DNA of 38,350 nt from a virus: IMG/VR virus record IMGVR_UViG_3300042905_002313, positions 1-38,350 of that record; one strand, given 5' to 3'. The translations under genes and the position numbers were made by a program. Shown one piece after another: positions 29,590-37,418 of the stretch (positions are counted from its first letter, which is position 1; every line of letters begins with the position of its first letter). The notes under the pieces were generated by a model that worked only from the letters and a program-made list of their open reading frames with translations, was not told the origin of the DNA and searched no databases.

Positions 29590-29988
29590 TCAGTTCGTCT
29601 TCGTGAGGGTGCCGGTGCCCTGGAAGCTGTAGGTGGCTTCCACCATACCGTCGAACGACGCCGAATGGCTGCACCCGGTAACGACGACCGTCCCGGAGTA
29701 GGTCGTCGCGGCGGTCGCGGTGCCCTCGGGCAGGAACGTGACGCTGGCCGTGCCTGCGTTCGTGCCGAGCGGCAGGAACGCCATCTGCGCGTTCGCGTCG
29801 GTCTCGTCCCAGTAGCAGGTCAGCTGGCCCGACCAGGACTTCATGCCGACCGTGTAGGTGCGGAACGTATCGCCGAGGGTCGTGTCCTCGATGGTGTCCT
29901 GCACGATGTCGAGCGAGTACGAGCGCAGTTCCGCGACGGCATTGGTGCCGACGCGGACCAGCCCTTCTTGACCACGATGGTTCGCCAT
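29590..29988 (-). CDS. Major tail tube protein (132 aa)
   Basis: MANHRGQEGLVRVGTNAVAE... with VAELRSYSLDIVQDTIEDTT, SWSGQLTCYWDETDAN and SFDGMVEATYSFQGTGTLTK. The 'lg.v...s...........W.G.l......da.' arrangement is seen in short tail tube proteins. It forms the stacked hexamer rings of the tail. GGAG before ATG 29988 is good. Located upstream of the tail chaperones as expected. Confidence 0.88.
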   Translation of the reverse strand: MANHRGQEGLVRVGTNAVAELRSYSLDIVQDTIEDTTLGDTFRTYTVGMKSWSGQLTCYWDETDANAQMAFLPLGTNAGTASVTFLPEGTATAATTYSGTVVVTGCSHSASFDGMVEATYSFQGTGTLTKTN

Positions 29989-30000
29989 TTTGAAATCTCC

Positions 30001-30444
30001 TTAGCTGGCAGCGGTGGGGTTGTTTTCCGCCGTGCGGTAGGTCACGGCGAACGTGAGGCGGACGACGCCGAGCGGCTGGTCGCCGCCGTCCACGATCTCG
30101 ATCTCGGTACCGGTCAACGTGCAGTCGCGCGCGTTGCCGGACAGCTGCGACCCGCCGATGGCCGTCTCGACCTCGGCGGCGATGTCATCGAGCGTCTCGT
30201 CCACATCGGCCGTGGCCCGCGCGAAGCCCTCGACTACGATCTCGCAGCGGCGGATAAGCTTTGTCGCAACGCCGATGATGACCTCCCGCTCGCTGGTCTC
30301 TCCGCTGGAGTAGATCAACAGCGCGGGCAGCAGGTGCGAGGCAATCGGATAGACCCTCGACCGATAGACCCGCGTGCTGGTCGTGGTCAGGCCCGTGCAA
30401 GCCGTGACGACGGCGTCGCGGATCGCCTCGCGGTGGTGAGGCAT
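30001..30444 (-). CDS. Tail terminator / minor tail U-like protein (147 aa)
   Basis: REAIRDAVVTACTGLTTTST..., LLPALLIYSSGETSEREVII, ...RCEIVVEGFARATADVDETL, ...VRLTFAVTYRTAENNPTAAS. It has the helix-then-sheet layout of gpU-type tail terminator proteins ('R..i..av...l.......v.......p...LPal.vy'). It caps the tail tube at the head side. TGATG overlap with the upstream stop. Confidence 0.85.
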   Translation of the reverse strand: MPHHREAIRDAVVTACTGLTTTSTRVYRSRVYPIASHLLPALLIYSSGETSEREVIIGVATKLIRRCEIVVEGFARATADVDETLDDIAAEVETAIGGSQLSGNARDCTLTGTEIEIVDGGDQPLGVVRLTFAVTYRTAENNPTAAS

Positions 30445-30755
30445 CAGGTCTTCTCCAGCATTAGGGTGGTGATGCCGGTCCCGTCAGCCTGCACCACGCG
30501 GATCGTGTAGTTGGTCGAACCGATACGCAGCGCGTCGCCCTCTTTCGTGCCGCTTGGCAGATCGGCGGTTGCGGCGACGAAGCGCGGCGACGACACCGCG
30601 AAGGGTACGCCGCCGCGCGCATCGACAGCCTCGTAGGCGTCGTCGTAGATGCCGGGGATCGTTCTGCCGACCGTCTGACCGGCCAGCGTGACGCGCGCCG
30701 AGACGCCGAAAATATCGACATCCAGCAGCGCGGCGATATCACCTTCGATGTTCAT
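30444..30755 (-). CDS. Head-tail joining protein, gpFII-like (103 aa)
   Basis: IAALLDVDIFGVSARVTLAG, ...GIYDDAYEAVDARGGVPFAV, ...SGTKEGDALRIGSTNYTIRV and DGTGITTLMLEK match the small beta-sandwich head-tail attachment proteins (lambda gpFII family). It bridges connector and tail terminator. Starts with ATGA overlap with the glycosyltransferase fusion gene, which shows that gene is inserted in the morphogenetic order. Confidence 0.85.
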   Translation of the reverse strand: MNIEGDIAALLDVDIFGVSARVTLAGQTVGRTIPGIYDDAYEAVDARGGVPFAVSSPRFVAATADLPSGTKEGDALRIGSTNYTIRVVQADGTGITTLMLEKT

Positions 30756-32296
30756 GCGATGGGCTCCAGTTTCCCGCTCTTCTCCAGGTACTCGATCACC
30801 AGCTTGGCGATGGTCTCGGGCCGCGCCAGTGCCTGACACGCCGCAGCCTTGGTCGTCGTGTCGCGGGCGCAGAACGAATAGTTCGGCGGGTGGACCCGGT
30901 GGCATGGGTAGCAGCCGAGCGCCAGCGGCTCCGCGCTTGCGGTGTTGATCCAGTGCTTGGTCAGGTTCTCGACGCTGCTGTGCGAAAGCGTGATGACCTT
31001 GAGCATGGGCTCGAAAGCCACCGCGTTGGCGATCAGACTTTCGGTCGCGACCACCGCATCGGCCTGGAGCGCGTAGGCCAGCGCATGCCGCACCGGCCAC
31101 TCCATGCCAGCATAGATGCCGTAGGGCTCGACGCCGAGGACGCTCTCGTCCTTGATGTCGCCGAGCGCCACCGAGTAGATCTTGCGCTCGGCGAGTAGCT
31201 CCATCAGCCGCTGCGTGTAGGGCCAGTATTTCACCGGCCCGCTGCCCGCCGGATTGATCACGACGACCGGGCCGGGAAGTTCCGCGCGGATGCGCTTGGC
31301 CCAGGCTTCCTCGGCGGCGCTGGGGTAGTACCGCTGCAAGAAATTGGTCGTCGGCAGGTCCGAATAGGCGTGGACCATTTCGAGATAGTTGGAATTCATT
31401 AGCCGATGCCGCACGCTCTGCGGCAGGAAGAATTCATAGCTGGTCTCATGCGGCAGCAGTCGGTTCTCGACGCTGCCGATTAGATTGATCCACTTGGTGT
31501 GGCGCTTTGCCTGATGGCACCAGAACGCCACGGCCTCGTCGTTCGGGATCACGGTATCGCTGAACACGACGAGGTCATCGATGTTGGGGTCGTTCTTGAG
31601 CACCGCACCGCCGGTCGGACCGACGTAGCAAGTGACATGATAGCCGCGCTCTTTGTAGTTCGCGCACACGCTCGACGCCCAGAGTGCGTCGCCGTGTCCG
31701 CCGACGCGCACGATGCCGACGCTCTTCTCGGGCTTCGGCTCGCTCGCCTTGTCGCGTTGGCCTTCGCCGATCTTCTCCCGGCGGTACACCTGGAGGAATG
31801 AATACTCGTCGTCCTGGTCGCGCGTTTCGTTGACCAGCAGCGTCCAGTCCGGCGCGATCTCGCGCATGGCCGCGACGATGTCCTCGGGCGCGAAATCGTG
31901 CTTGTGGTCGGGGTTCGCGCCGGGCTGGCCGATGCGCGGGTACAGATCGCGGTGCGGCAGGTAGAGCGTCAGATGCCCGCCGGGCGCGATCACCCGCCAC
32001 CACTCACGCAGCGCGGCCTTGTAATCCACGATGTGCTCCAGCGTGTGGCTCGAAAACACCGTGTCGAACGACCCATCCGCGAACATCGCCAGCCTCGACG
32101 CATCGCTGATCGCGATATCGGGCCGCATGCGGATGCCGAACAGTTTGGTGTCGGTCAGGTTATCGACACCGATCAGATGCGGCCAGACCTTGCGTGGCCC
32201 GCATCCGATGTCGAGGCCGCGATTGCAGTACCGCAGAACCTCATACTTGATCTTGCTCGCTTCGTCTCCGTTGCTCGTTTCAAGACGCCAAACCAT
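30752..32296 (-). CDS. SAM methyltransferase-GT9 glycosyltransferase fusion (514 aa)
   Basis: Residues about 1-175 are a class I methyltransferase: GLDIGCGPRKVWPHLIGVDN (28-47), FDTVFSSHTLEHIVDY and VIAPGGHLTLYLPHRD. Residues about 190-510 are like GT9 (heptosyltransferase): VGIVRVGGHGDALWASSVC, VVVINPAGSGPVKYWPYTQR, ...ADAVVATESLIANAVAF, and a Cys-rich C-terminal part (CYPCH, FCARD). It lies inside the virion operon between capsid and head-tail joining genes, so it may glycosylate virion proteins or alter surface sugars. It follows a hairpin terminator at 32310-32350. Confidence 0.85.
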   Translation of the reverse strand: MVWRLETSNGDEASKIKYEVLRYCNRGLDIGCGPRKVWPHLIGVDNLTDTKLFGIRMRPDIAISDASRLAMFADGSFDTVFSSHTLEHIVDYKAALREWWRVIAPGGHLTLYLPHRDLYPRIGQPGANPDHKHDFAPEDIVAAMREIAPDWTLLVNETRDQDDEYSFLQVYRREKIGEGQRDKASEPKPEKSVGIVRVGGHGDALWASSVCANYKERGYHVTCYVGPTGGAVLKNDPNIDDLVVFSDTVIPNDEAVAFWCHQAKRHTKWINLIGSVENRLLPHETSYEFFLPQSVRHRLMNSNYLEMVHAYSDLPTTNFLQRYYPSAAEEAWAKRIRAELPGPVVVINPAGSGPVKYWPYTQRLMELLAERKIYSVALGDIKDESVLGVEPYGIYAGMEWPVRHALAYALQADAVVATESLIANAVAFEPMLKVITLSHSSVENLTKHWINTASAEPLALGCYPCHRVHPPNYSFCARDTTTKAAACQALARPETIAKLVIEYLEKSGKLEPIA

Positions 32297-32309
32297 TGGA
32301 CCTCGCAGG

Positions 32310-32350
32310 TTAGAGAAGGGGCGGCGCGCGACGGTTGCCCGCCGCGCGCC
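32310..32350 (-). terminator. Hairpin after the capsid gene
   Basis: On the minus strand GGCGCGCG-GCGG-GCAA-CCGTCGCGCGCC (32350-32323, one mismatch) is followed by CCGCCCCTTCTCTAA. This makes a strong stem with a pyrimidine-rich tail. It could reduce read-through after the abundant capsid message. Confidence 0.5.
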
Positions 32351-32365
32351 GTAGTCAGTCGTTCG

Positions 32366-34168
32366 TCAGGTCAGCTGGTCCAGCATCACCGCGAAAGCGC
32401 CCGGCTGGCGGACGCCAAAGTCGGCGAACTGGTTCAGCGTGATCTTCACCTGACCGGTGTCGGACTTCGTGTACGGGTCCACGACGATGTCCGGCGCACC
32501 GAACAGGCCGAGCACCGCCATCGACCAGTCGGACGAGAAGAACGTCGCCGAGCAGACGGTGGTCGAGGTGCCCTTGGTCAGGTTGGACGGGACGTTGTTC
32601 GTCACGGCGGCGCGGTAGCCGTTGATGGGCTGCGCCCCGTTATCCCAGATGAACGGCAGGTTCGTGCCGCGCTGAACCTGCTTCGAACGACCGCGCACGC
32701 GGGTGTTCGTCAGGTAGCCAGCGAGACGATCCGGTTCGGCGTTGGCGTTCGCCACCGCGCTCTCCAGATCGACGAAGTGCGACCAAGCCACGGTCGCGCC
32801 GTTGGTGCCAGCGGCGACGGTCGAGAGCGCCGTGGTGTTGCGGAGGCCCAGGATGTTCGGGGCCGTGCCGTTGCCGTTGATCGCCTGGTTCTCCAGGAGG
32901 ATCGCAGCACCCATGAGCAGATCATCGCGGATCATGGGTTCCAGAGCCATCGCCGACTGGATGATGGCCTGCTTGCTGACTTCGACATACGCGCCGATGC
33001 GCTTGGGCGACAGCGTCAGCTTCGCGATGTTCGGGTTGGTCTCGGAAGCCGAGCCGATTTCGGTCAGCATGCCGAGGGTCGAGGCGACCGACTTGCGCGG
33101 GATGTCGATGTTGCTGGTCAGGCCCGGCAGGATGCGAACGCCGAGACCGGCCATCACCATCGCGTTACGCAGCGCATCGACATAGAGATCGCCACGCAGG
33201 TCGGTGGCGACGAGGTTGCCAGCCTCGGTCGAGGTGCCGACGTTGAAATCGCGGCGGTAGATGTCGAGGGGAATGTAGAAGCCCTCGGGCGCGCGGCCCA
33301 TGATCTTCGCCACGGCCTCGCTGGCCTCACGCTCCAGGCCCGCGTCGGACCAGTCGCCGAGCACCGCCGCGCGCAGCGCGCGGCCGAGGCTGTAGCGCCG
33401 CGCCTCGGTCTTCGTCATGCCGATGTGAGCGGCCGACGTATCGGTGTGCCGCGTCTCCATCTTCGACATGATGAAGTCGCGGAACTGCTCGACGCTCTTG
33501 CCGTTGCGGACAGCGTCCGCAGCGTCACGCGCGCCCAGATATTTGCTGTACTGGTCGCCGAGGTCGAGGATCGAACGGACGCGCGCGGATTCGATCTCCG
33601 CGCCGGCCGGCTGGGTGTTGTCGGTCATTTTCTGGTTCCTTTCGAAGTGAGGTTCCGGGGCCACCTTCGGCGGTTCCGGCAGTTCAGGCTGGGGATCGTC
33701 AGCCGAGCGGCCCACGCCGACCGTGGGATCGGCCGGGATGGCTACGAGCGACAACTCGTAGGGTTCCCAGTCGGTCACGCGGACTTCGCGCGACCCGCGA
33801 ACGGGTTGCGCGTCGTGGACCATGTAGCCAACGGAGACATGCCGGCGGATGCCGTCCTGCACATCCCGGAACGCTTCCTCGGCGAGTTCCGACCGGCCGA
33901 AACGCACGACAGCGCGCCCGACCTTGTCCTCGTCGATGGAAGCCCGCTCGATCACGCCGATCAGCCTTGACGGATCGTGATCGAGCAGCAGCGCGCCGCC
34001 TCCGGCCAACCGGCCGAGGCGAACCGATTGCGGCGCGTGGTCTAGTACCTCCAGACCGAAGGACCGCTCGTAGGGCTCCTCGGAGGAGAATGCGATGGGC
34101 ACGGTGCGTGCCTCGATATCGACGCTGCCACGTTCGAACGTGGCGACGCGGGTCTGTTTGCCCTTCAT
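32366..34168 (-). CDS. Prohead protease-major capsid protein fusion, HK97-like (600 aa)
   Basis: Residues about 1-160 are the S78-type prohead protease with LLLDHDP (H64), RRHVSVGYMV (S112) and EPYELSLVAIPADPTVGVGR. After a Pro-rich linker comes a helical region (190-260), then the HK97-fold capsid domain (about 300-600: IPLDIYRRDFNVGTSTEAGN, ...VRILPGLTSNIDIPRKS, ...FGVRQPGAFAVMLDQLT). An in-frame ATG at 33628 (residue 181) has AAAGGAA at good distance, so capsid protein without the protease may also be made. Overlaps the portal gene by ATGA. Confidence 0.92.
   Translation of the reverse strand: MKGKQTRVATFERGSVDIEARTVPIAFSSEEPYERSFGLEVLDHAPQSVRLGRLAGGGALLLDHDPSRLIGVIERASIDEDKVGRAVVRFGRSELAEEAFRDVQDGIRRHVSVGYMVHDAQPVRGSREVRVTDWEPYELSLVAIPADPTVGVGRSADDPQPELPEPPKVAPEPHFERNQKMTDNTQPAGAEIESARVRSILDLGDQYSKYLGARDAADAVRNGKSVEQFRDFIMSKMETRHTDTSAAHIGMTKTEARRYSLGRALRAAVLGDWSDAGLEREASEAVAKIMGRAPEGFYIPLDIYRRDFNVGTSTEAGNLVATDLRGDLYVDALRNAMVMAGLGVRILPGLTSNIDIPRKSVASTLGMLTEIGSASETNPNIAKLTLSPKRIGAYVEVSKQAIIQSAMALEPMIRDDLLMGAAILLENQAINGNGTAPNILGLRNTTALSTVAAGTNGATVAWSHFVDLESAVANANAEPDRLAGYLTNTRVRGRSKQVQRGTNLPFIWDNGAQPINGYRAAVTNNVPSNLTKGTSTTVCSATFFSSDWSMAVLGLFGAPDIVVDPYTKSDTGQVKITLNQFADFGVRQPGAFAVMLDQLT
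33626..33642 (-). promoter_or_regulatory. Internal ribosome binding site and start within protease-capsid fusion
   Basis: AAAGGAA (33642-33636) lies 7 nt before ATG 33628-33626, at the junction between protease linker and capsid part (product MTDNTQPAGAEIESARVRSI...). Internal starts of this kind raise the capsid-to-protease ratio. Confidence 0.55.
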
Positions 34169-35733
34169 GTGCGGGGCTCCTGTCCGTTATCGGTTTCGTC
34201 CTCGGCCTGGTCTTCGGCCTCGTCCTCGGGGCTGTCCTCGACCTCGACCTGAACGGGCTGATCGCCGAGCACGACACCAGCGGCGGCGATCTTCGCCTGC
34301 TCGTCGGCCAGCTCGGCGAGTATCTCGTCGAAGTCCTGGCCGGTCTTCGCCGCGATGCGGCCGCGCGAGGTCAGCCCGGCGGCGAGCAGCGCCTTTTCGG
34401 CCTCGGCGTCCTTGAGCGGATCGACCCACTGCCAGCGGCGTCCGAGGAACGTGCTCGCGTCCGAGAACTTGGCGAACCGATCCGCAGGCAGCGCGCGGCC
34501 AGAAGCCGGAAGGCGGATGTCGCCGCGCACCAATGCGGACGCCAGCCACTCGCGATAGATCGGCATGACGAGGCTGTCGATGAACCAGCCTTGGAGAACC
34601 TGCCACTGGTCGCGCGTCTCGATGGTGCCCGCGCGCATGCTGGAGTAGTTCACCGCCTCCAGGTCGTTCGCGAGCGTGGCGTAGTCGATGTCGAGGCCCG
34701 CCGCGATGCCGCGAAGGCACCCCTTCATGAACGACTCGAAATTGGCGTGCGGATAGTCGGGGTTGAACGACTCGAAATCGTATCCCGGCGGCAGTTCCCA
34801 CATCTCGCCGGGCTCGACCTGCGCGGACAGCGAACCCGCGATGTTCTGATCGGCCAACTGCCCGGTGGCCTGTCCTGCGTAGCCGCCATCCTCGGCCGCG
34901 CGCTTGAAGAAGCCCATTTTGCTTGCGCCGACGCGCGCAGCGACGACGGCGGCTTCTTCGTATGAGTGCAGCATGCCCATGCGGATCAGCACGGCGTGGA
35001 GCCACGAATATCCGCGCACCTGCTCCGCGCGTTCCGGCAAGAACACATGCCAGATCTGATCCGCCGGGATGCGCTCGTAGCCGGGCATCGTCCAGCCCCA
35101 GCTTTCACCGGGATGCGAGGTCTTCACATGGTAGGCGATGGGCCTCGACATGCTGTCGATCTCGACGCCCATGCGGATATTGAGACCGTCCGGCGTGACC
35201 TTGTTCAGCATTTCGTCAAGCCGGTCGATCTCAAGCAGTTGGAGCGCGAAGCCGTTCGGCAGGTCGCGCCGCCGCACGATGCGGACCAGCGCCTCGCCGT
35301 CGCGGGCGACGGCCTTGATCGTAACGCGCAGGAGGTGCGCGAAGGTCATGCGTCCGCCGATGTCGGCCGTCTTCTGCCACTTCCACCACGACATCTCGAC
35401 GGCGCTGTTGGCGACGCTGTCGAGCAGCCCGGCGTTCGTCAGAGCGCGGACCTGGAGCGTCGGGCCGTCTGCACCGACGATGTGCGTTGCGGTGAGCGAG
35501 AGAAAGCGCCGCGCGTATTCGTGATTGTTGCAGAGCGCCCGCGCGCGGGCGCGCAGGATCGCCAGACCGTTCTCGGCGTCGCTGTTCGCCGAGCCGCTCC
35601 AAGTGGCGAGCGATTGCGTCAGCCGGTTGACCGCAGCGCCAGCGAAGCCCGCCGACTGTTGCCGCACCATGCGGCGCGGCGCGGACGCGGGCTTCCCGCC
35701 CGCTCGAAACCACTTCAGCGGGTTGAGTTCCAT
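34165..35733 (-). CDS. Portal protein, lambda gpB-like (522 aa)
   Basis: Portal signatures: ALCNNHEYARRFLSLTATHI, ...FAHLLRVTIKAVARDGEALV, ...PADQIWHVFLPERAEQVRGY, and LRGIAAGLDIDYATLANDLE followed by AVNYSSMRAG (the typical 'G....Y..l..d....nySS.R' box). The C-terminal tail is acidic (VEDSPEDEAEDQAEDETDNG). It forms the dodecameric DNA gate that the terminase docks to. Length is normal for the family. Confidence 0.93.
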   Translation of the reverse strand: MELNPLKWFRAGGKPASAPRRMVRQQSAGFAGAAVNRLTQSLATWSGSANSDAENGLAILRARARALCNNHEYARRFLSLTATHIVGADGPTLQVRALTNAGLLDSVANSAVEMSWWKWQKTADIGGRMTFAHLLRVTIKAVARDGEALVRIVRRRDLPNGFALQLLEIDRLDEMLNKVTPDGLNIRMGVEIDSMSRPIAYHVKTSHPGESWGWTMPGYERIPADQIWHVFLPERAEQVRGYSWLHAVLIRMGMLHSYEEAAVVAARVGASKMGFFKRAAEDGGYAGQATGQLADQNIAGSLSAQVEPGEMWELPPGYDFESFNPDYPHANFESFMKGCLRGIAAGLDIDYATLANDLEAVNYSSMRAGTIETRDQWQVLQGWFIDSLVMPIYREWLASALVRGDIRLPASGRALPADRFAKFSDASTFLGRRWQWVDPLKDAEAEKALLAAGLTSRGRIAAKTGQDFDEILAELADEQAKIAAAGVVLGDQPVQVEVEDSPEDEAEDQAEDETDNGQEPRT

Positions 35734-35745
35734 GCGGCGGTCCCT

Positions 35746-36306
35746 TTACAGACGAACTTGGAGCAGCAGCGGCGACGCTTTGCCGGTGTTCAGCCGTGCG
35801 GCGGCTTCCTCGTTGGCGAGCTCGCGCTGCCACATCGACAGCAGCCTCATCATTTCGCCGAGGCTTTCGAACTCGATGTCGCGGCCGGCGATGCTGTACC
35901 GCTTCACCCGGCCGCCGGTCGCCTTGAACGTGGCGAGCGCGGTCCTGAGGTCGTCCACCGCCTTCGCGGCCTGCGTGCGGAATTCCTGCGGAACAGGGTT
36001 AGCCGGGTCAGCGGTGACGGTGAACGTGCCGCGCTTGACCGTGAACCTCTCGGACACGCTCTCGACGTAGGAGGTCCAGTTGTAGACTCCGGGTGCCCAT
36101 GTCGCCGTGTCGCTGGCGTTGACCTCGATCAGGTGGTCCGCGCCGCTGGGGGTGCTGACGATGTCGTAATGATTCGTTGCGTTGCGGAGCGCGTAGTTGA
36201 GCGTCCAGCCATCGGTCGCCAGATAATCGTTCAGCGTGACCTGCCATCGCAGCGTGTCGCCCGCGATGATCGTGGTCGGTTCGACGGTCGGCGTCTCGGC
36301 GGCCAT
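35746..36306 (-). CDS. gpW-like head-tail connector with N-terminal Ig-like domain (186 aa)
   Basis: The C-terminal part (about residues 120-180: AKAVDDLRTALATFKATGGR..., KRYSIAGRDIEFESLGEMMR) has the helix-hairpin-helix layout of lambda gpW. The N-terminal about 105 residues (EPTTIIAGDTLRWQVTLNDY..., ...TFTVTADPANPVP) look like an Ig-like beta domain. gpW alone is about 70 residues, so this is a fusion. Order before portal fits a connector. Start at 36306 is chosen for its spacing to the previous stop (36308). Confidence 0.75.
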   Translation of the reverse strand: MAAETPTVEPTTIIAGDTLRWQVTLNDYLATDGWTLNYALRNATNHYDIVSTPSGADHLIEVNASDTATWAPGVYNWTSYVESVSERFTVKRGTFTVTADPANPVPQEFRTQAAKAVDDLRTALATFKATGGRVKRYSIAGRDIEFESLGEMMRLLSMWQRELANEEAAARLNTGKASPLLLQVRL

Positions 36307-36307
36307 G

Positions 36308-36583
36308 TCAGCGGCTCCGGATGTGGAAGACGGCGGTTTCTTCAAGCGTCTGCGCGTCGCTTGTGGTGACCTGAGCCGTGAAGGTGTAGCCCTTGCCGGT
36401 CGCGCCGCCGCTGATCCGCACGCTCGCTACCGAGCCGCTCACTGATGGGCTGGTGTGTGTGATGCCGCCGGGGTGGTGGCTCCATGTGACGGCAGTCAGC
36501 GTCACGCCGCTGTCGAGCCGGTCGGCGAAGTCGATGCCGTACCTGACGACCTCATCGGCGTCCTTGTCGGGCCACTGGATCAT
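36308..36583 (-). CDS. Fiber-tail adaptor-like protein (91 aa)
   Basis: MIQWPDKDADEVVRYGIDFADRL (residues 1-23), then SWHHPGGITHTS-like region and VRISGGATGKGYTFTAQVTT followed by SDAQTLEETAVFHIRS. The 'wp.Kd..evl.y..d....l' start and 'v.lsgG..g..Y.v...i.T..G....r...i.v' end are the pattern of phage fiber-tail adaptor proteins. It lies next to adhesin-like genes, which suits that role. Confidence 0.8.
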   Translation of the reverse strand: MIQWPDKDADEVVRYGIDFADRLDSGVTLTAVTWSHHPGGITHTSPSVSGSVASVRISGGATGKGYTFTAQVTTSDAQTLEETAVFHIRSR

Positions 36584-36593
36584 GCTGTGAACC

Positions 36594-37415
36594 TCACGCG
36601 CTGCGGGCTACGCGCCCGGCGTCTTTCGAGAGCGGGCGACGAGATGTCGAAACGCTGCGACCGATTCTTCCTGGCGCGACCGACGCCACGATCCGGCTCT
36701 GGGCCGGGTTGAATGTGCCGCCGATGTCGCCCTGGCCTTCCACAATCGCCAGACCAGCGGCCGGGACTGCTGTAGCAGCAGCCGTGGCCGAGCCGGTGCC
36801 AGATACCGTGGCGTCTCCTGCGGCCGCCGTGGCCGTCGTGGCGACGATTGCCGAGCCCGCCGCAGAGACTGCGGCCGCGCCTGCCGCCGCCGTGGCGGTG
36901 GCGGGTGCGAGGCCGGTAGCAGCGGCCGAAACCGTGGCGGTGCCTGCCGCTGCGGTCGCAGACGCAGCGGCGATTGCCGCCCCGACCGCCGAAACCGTGG
37001 CTACGCCTGCCGCCGCGACCGGGTTGGCCGACTGGATCGAGCCGCCGGTCGAGCCGACGCCCGACACGGTCGCGACGCCCGCCGCAGCGGTCGCCGTCGA
37101 AGCGGCGGTGGACGCGCCGACGCCGGATACCGTGGCAGAGCCTGCCGCCGCGACCGGATCCGCAGCCTGCACCGAGCCTGCGGTCGAGCCGACTGCCGAG
37201 ACCGTGGCGGTGCCTGCCGCCGCGACCGGGTCAGCCGCCGCGATGGACGATCCGACCGCCGAGACGGTTGCGGTGCCCGCCGCCGGGACTGCGTCCGCCG
37301 ATCCAGCCGCCGCGCTGTGCCCCAGCAGCGGCGAGAAAAGGAACGAGAGGCCGCTGAGCGGCTTCGCCGCCTGCTGCGCGAACAGCGCCGATCCTGGCGT
37401 CCTGACGCGCAGCAT
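36594..37415 (-). CDS. Ala/Gly-repeat virion-type protein (273 aa)
   Basis: Residues 45-235 hold nine degenerate repeats of 20-25 residues with the core AAGxATVSxVGS (starting near 45, 67, 91, 111, 136, 157, 178, 198, 219). The N-terminus is LRVRTPGSALFAQQAAKPLS, the C-terminus basic (RIGRSVSTSRRPLSKDAGRV). The DNA shows matching repeats with GCCGAGACCGTGGCG-type segments. Such proteins may form extended fibers or linkers. Neighbouring adaptor and lectin-like genes support a virion appendage, but the family is not recognised. Confidence 0.72.
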   Translation of the reverse strand: MLRVRTPGSALFAQQAAKPLSGLSFLFSPLLGHSAAAGSADAVPAAGTATVSAVGSSIAAADPVAAAGTATVSAVGSTAGSVQAADPVAAAGSATVSGVGASTAASTATAAAGVATVSGVGSTGGSIQSANPVAAAGVATVSAVGAAIAAASATAAAGTATVSAAATGLAPATATAAAGAAAVSAAGSAIVATTATAAAGDATVSGTGSATAAATAVPAAGLAIVEGQGDIGGTFNPAQSRIVASVAPGRIGRSVSTSRRPLSKDAGRVARSA

Positions 37416-37418
37416 GGC

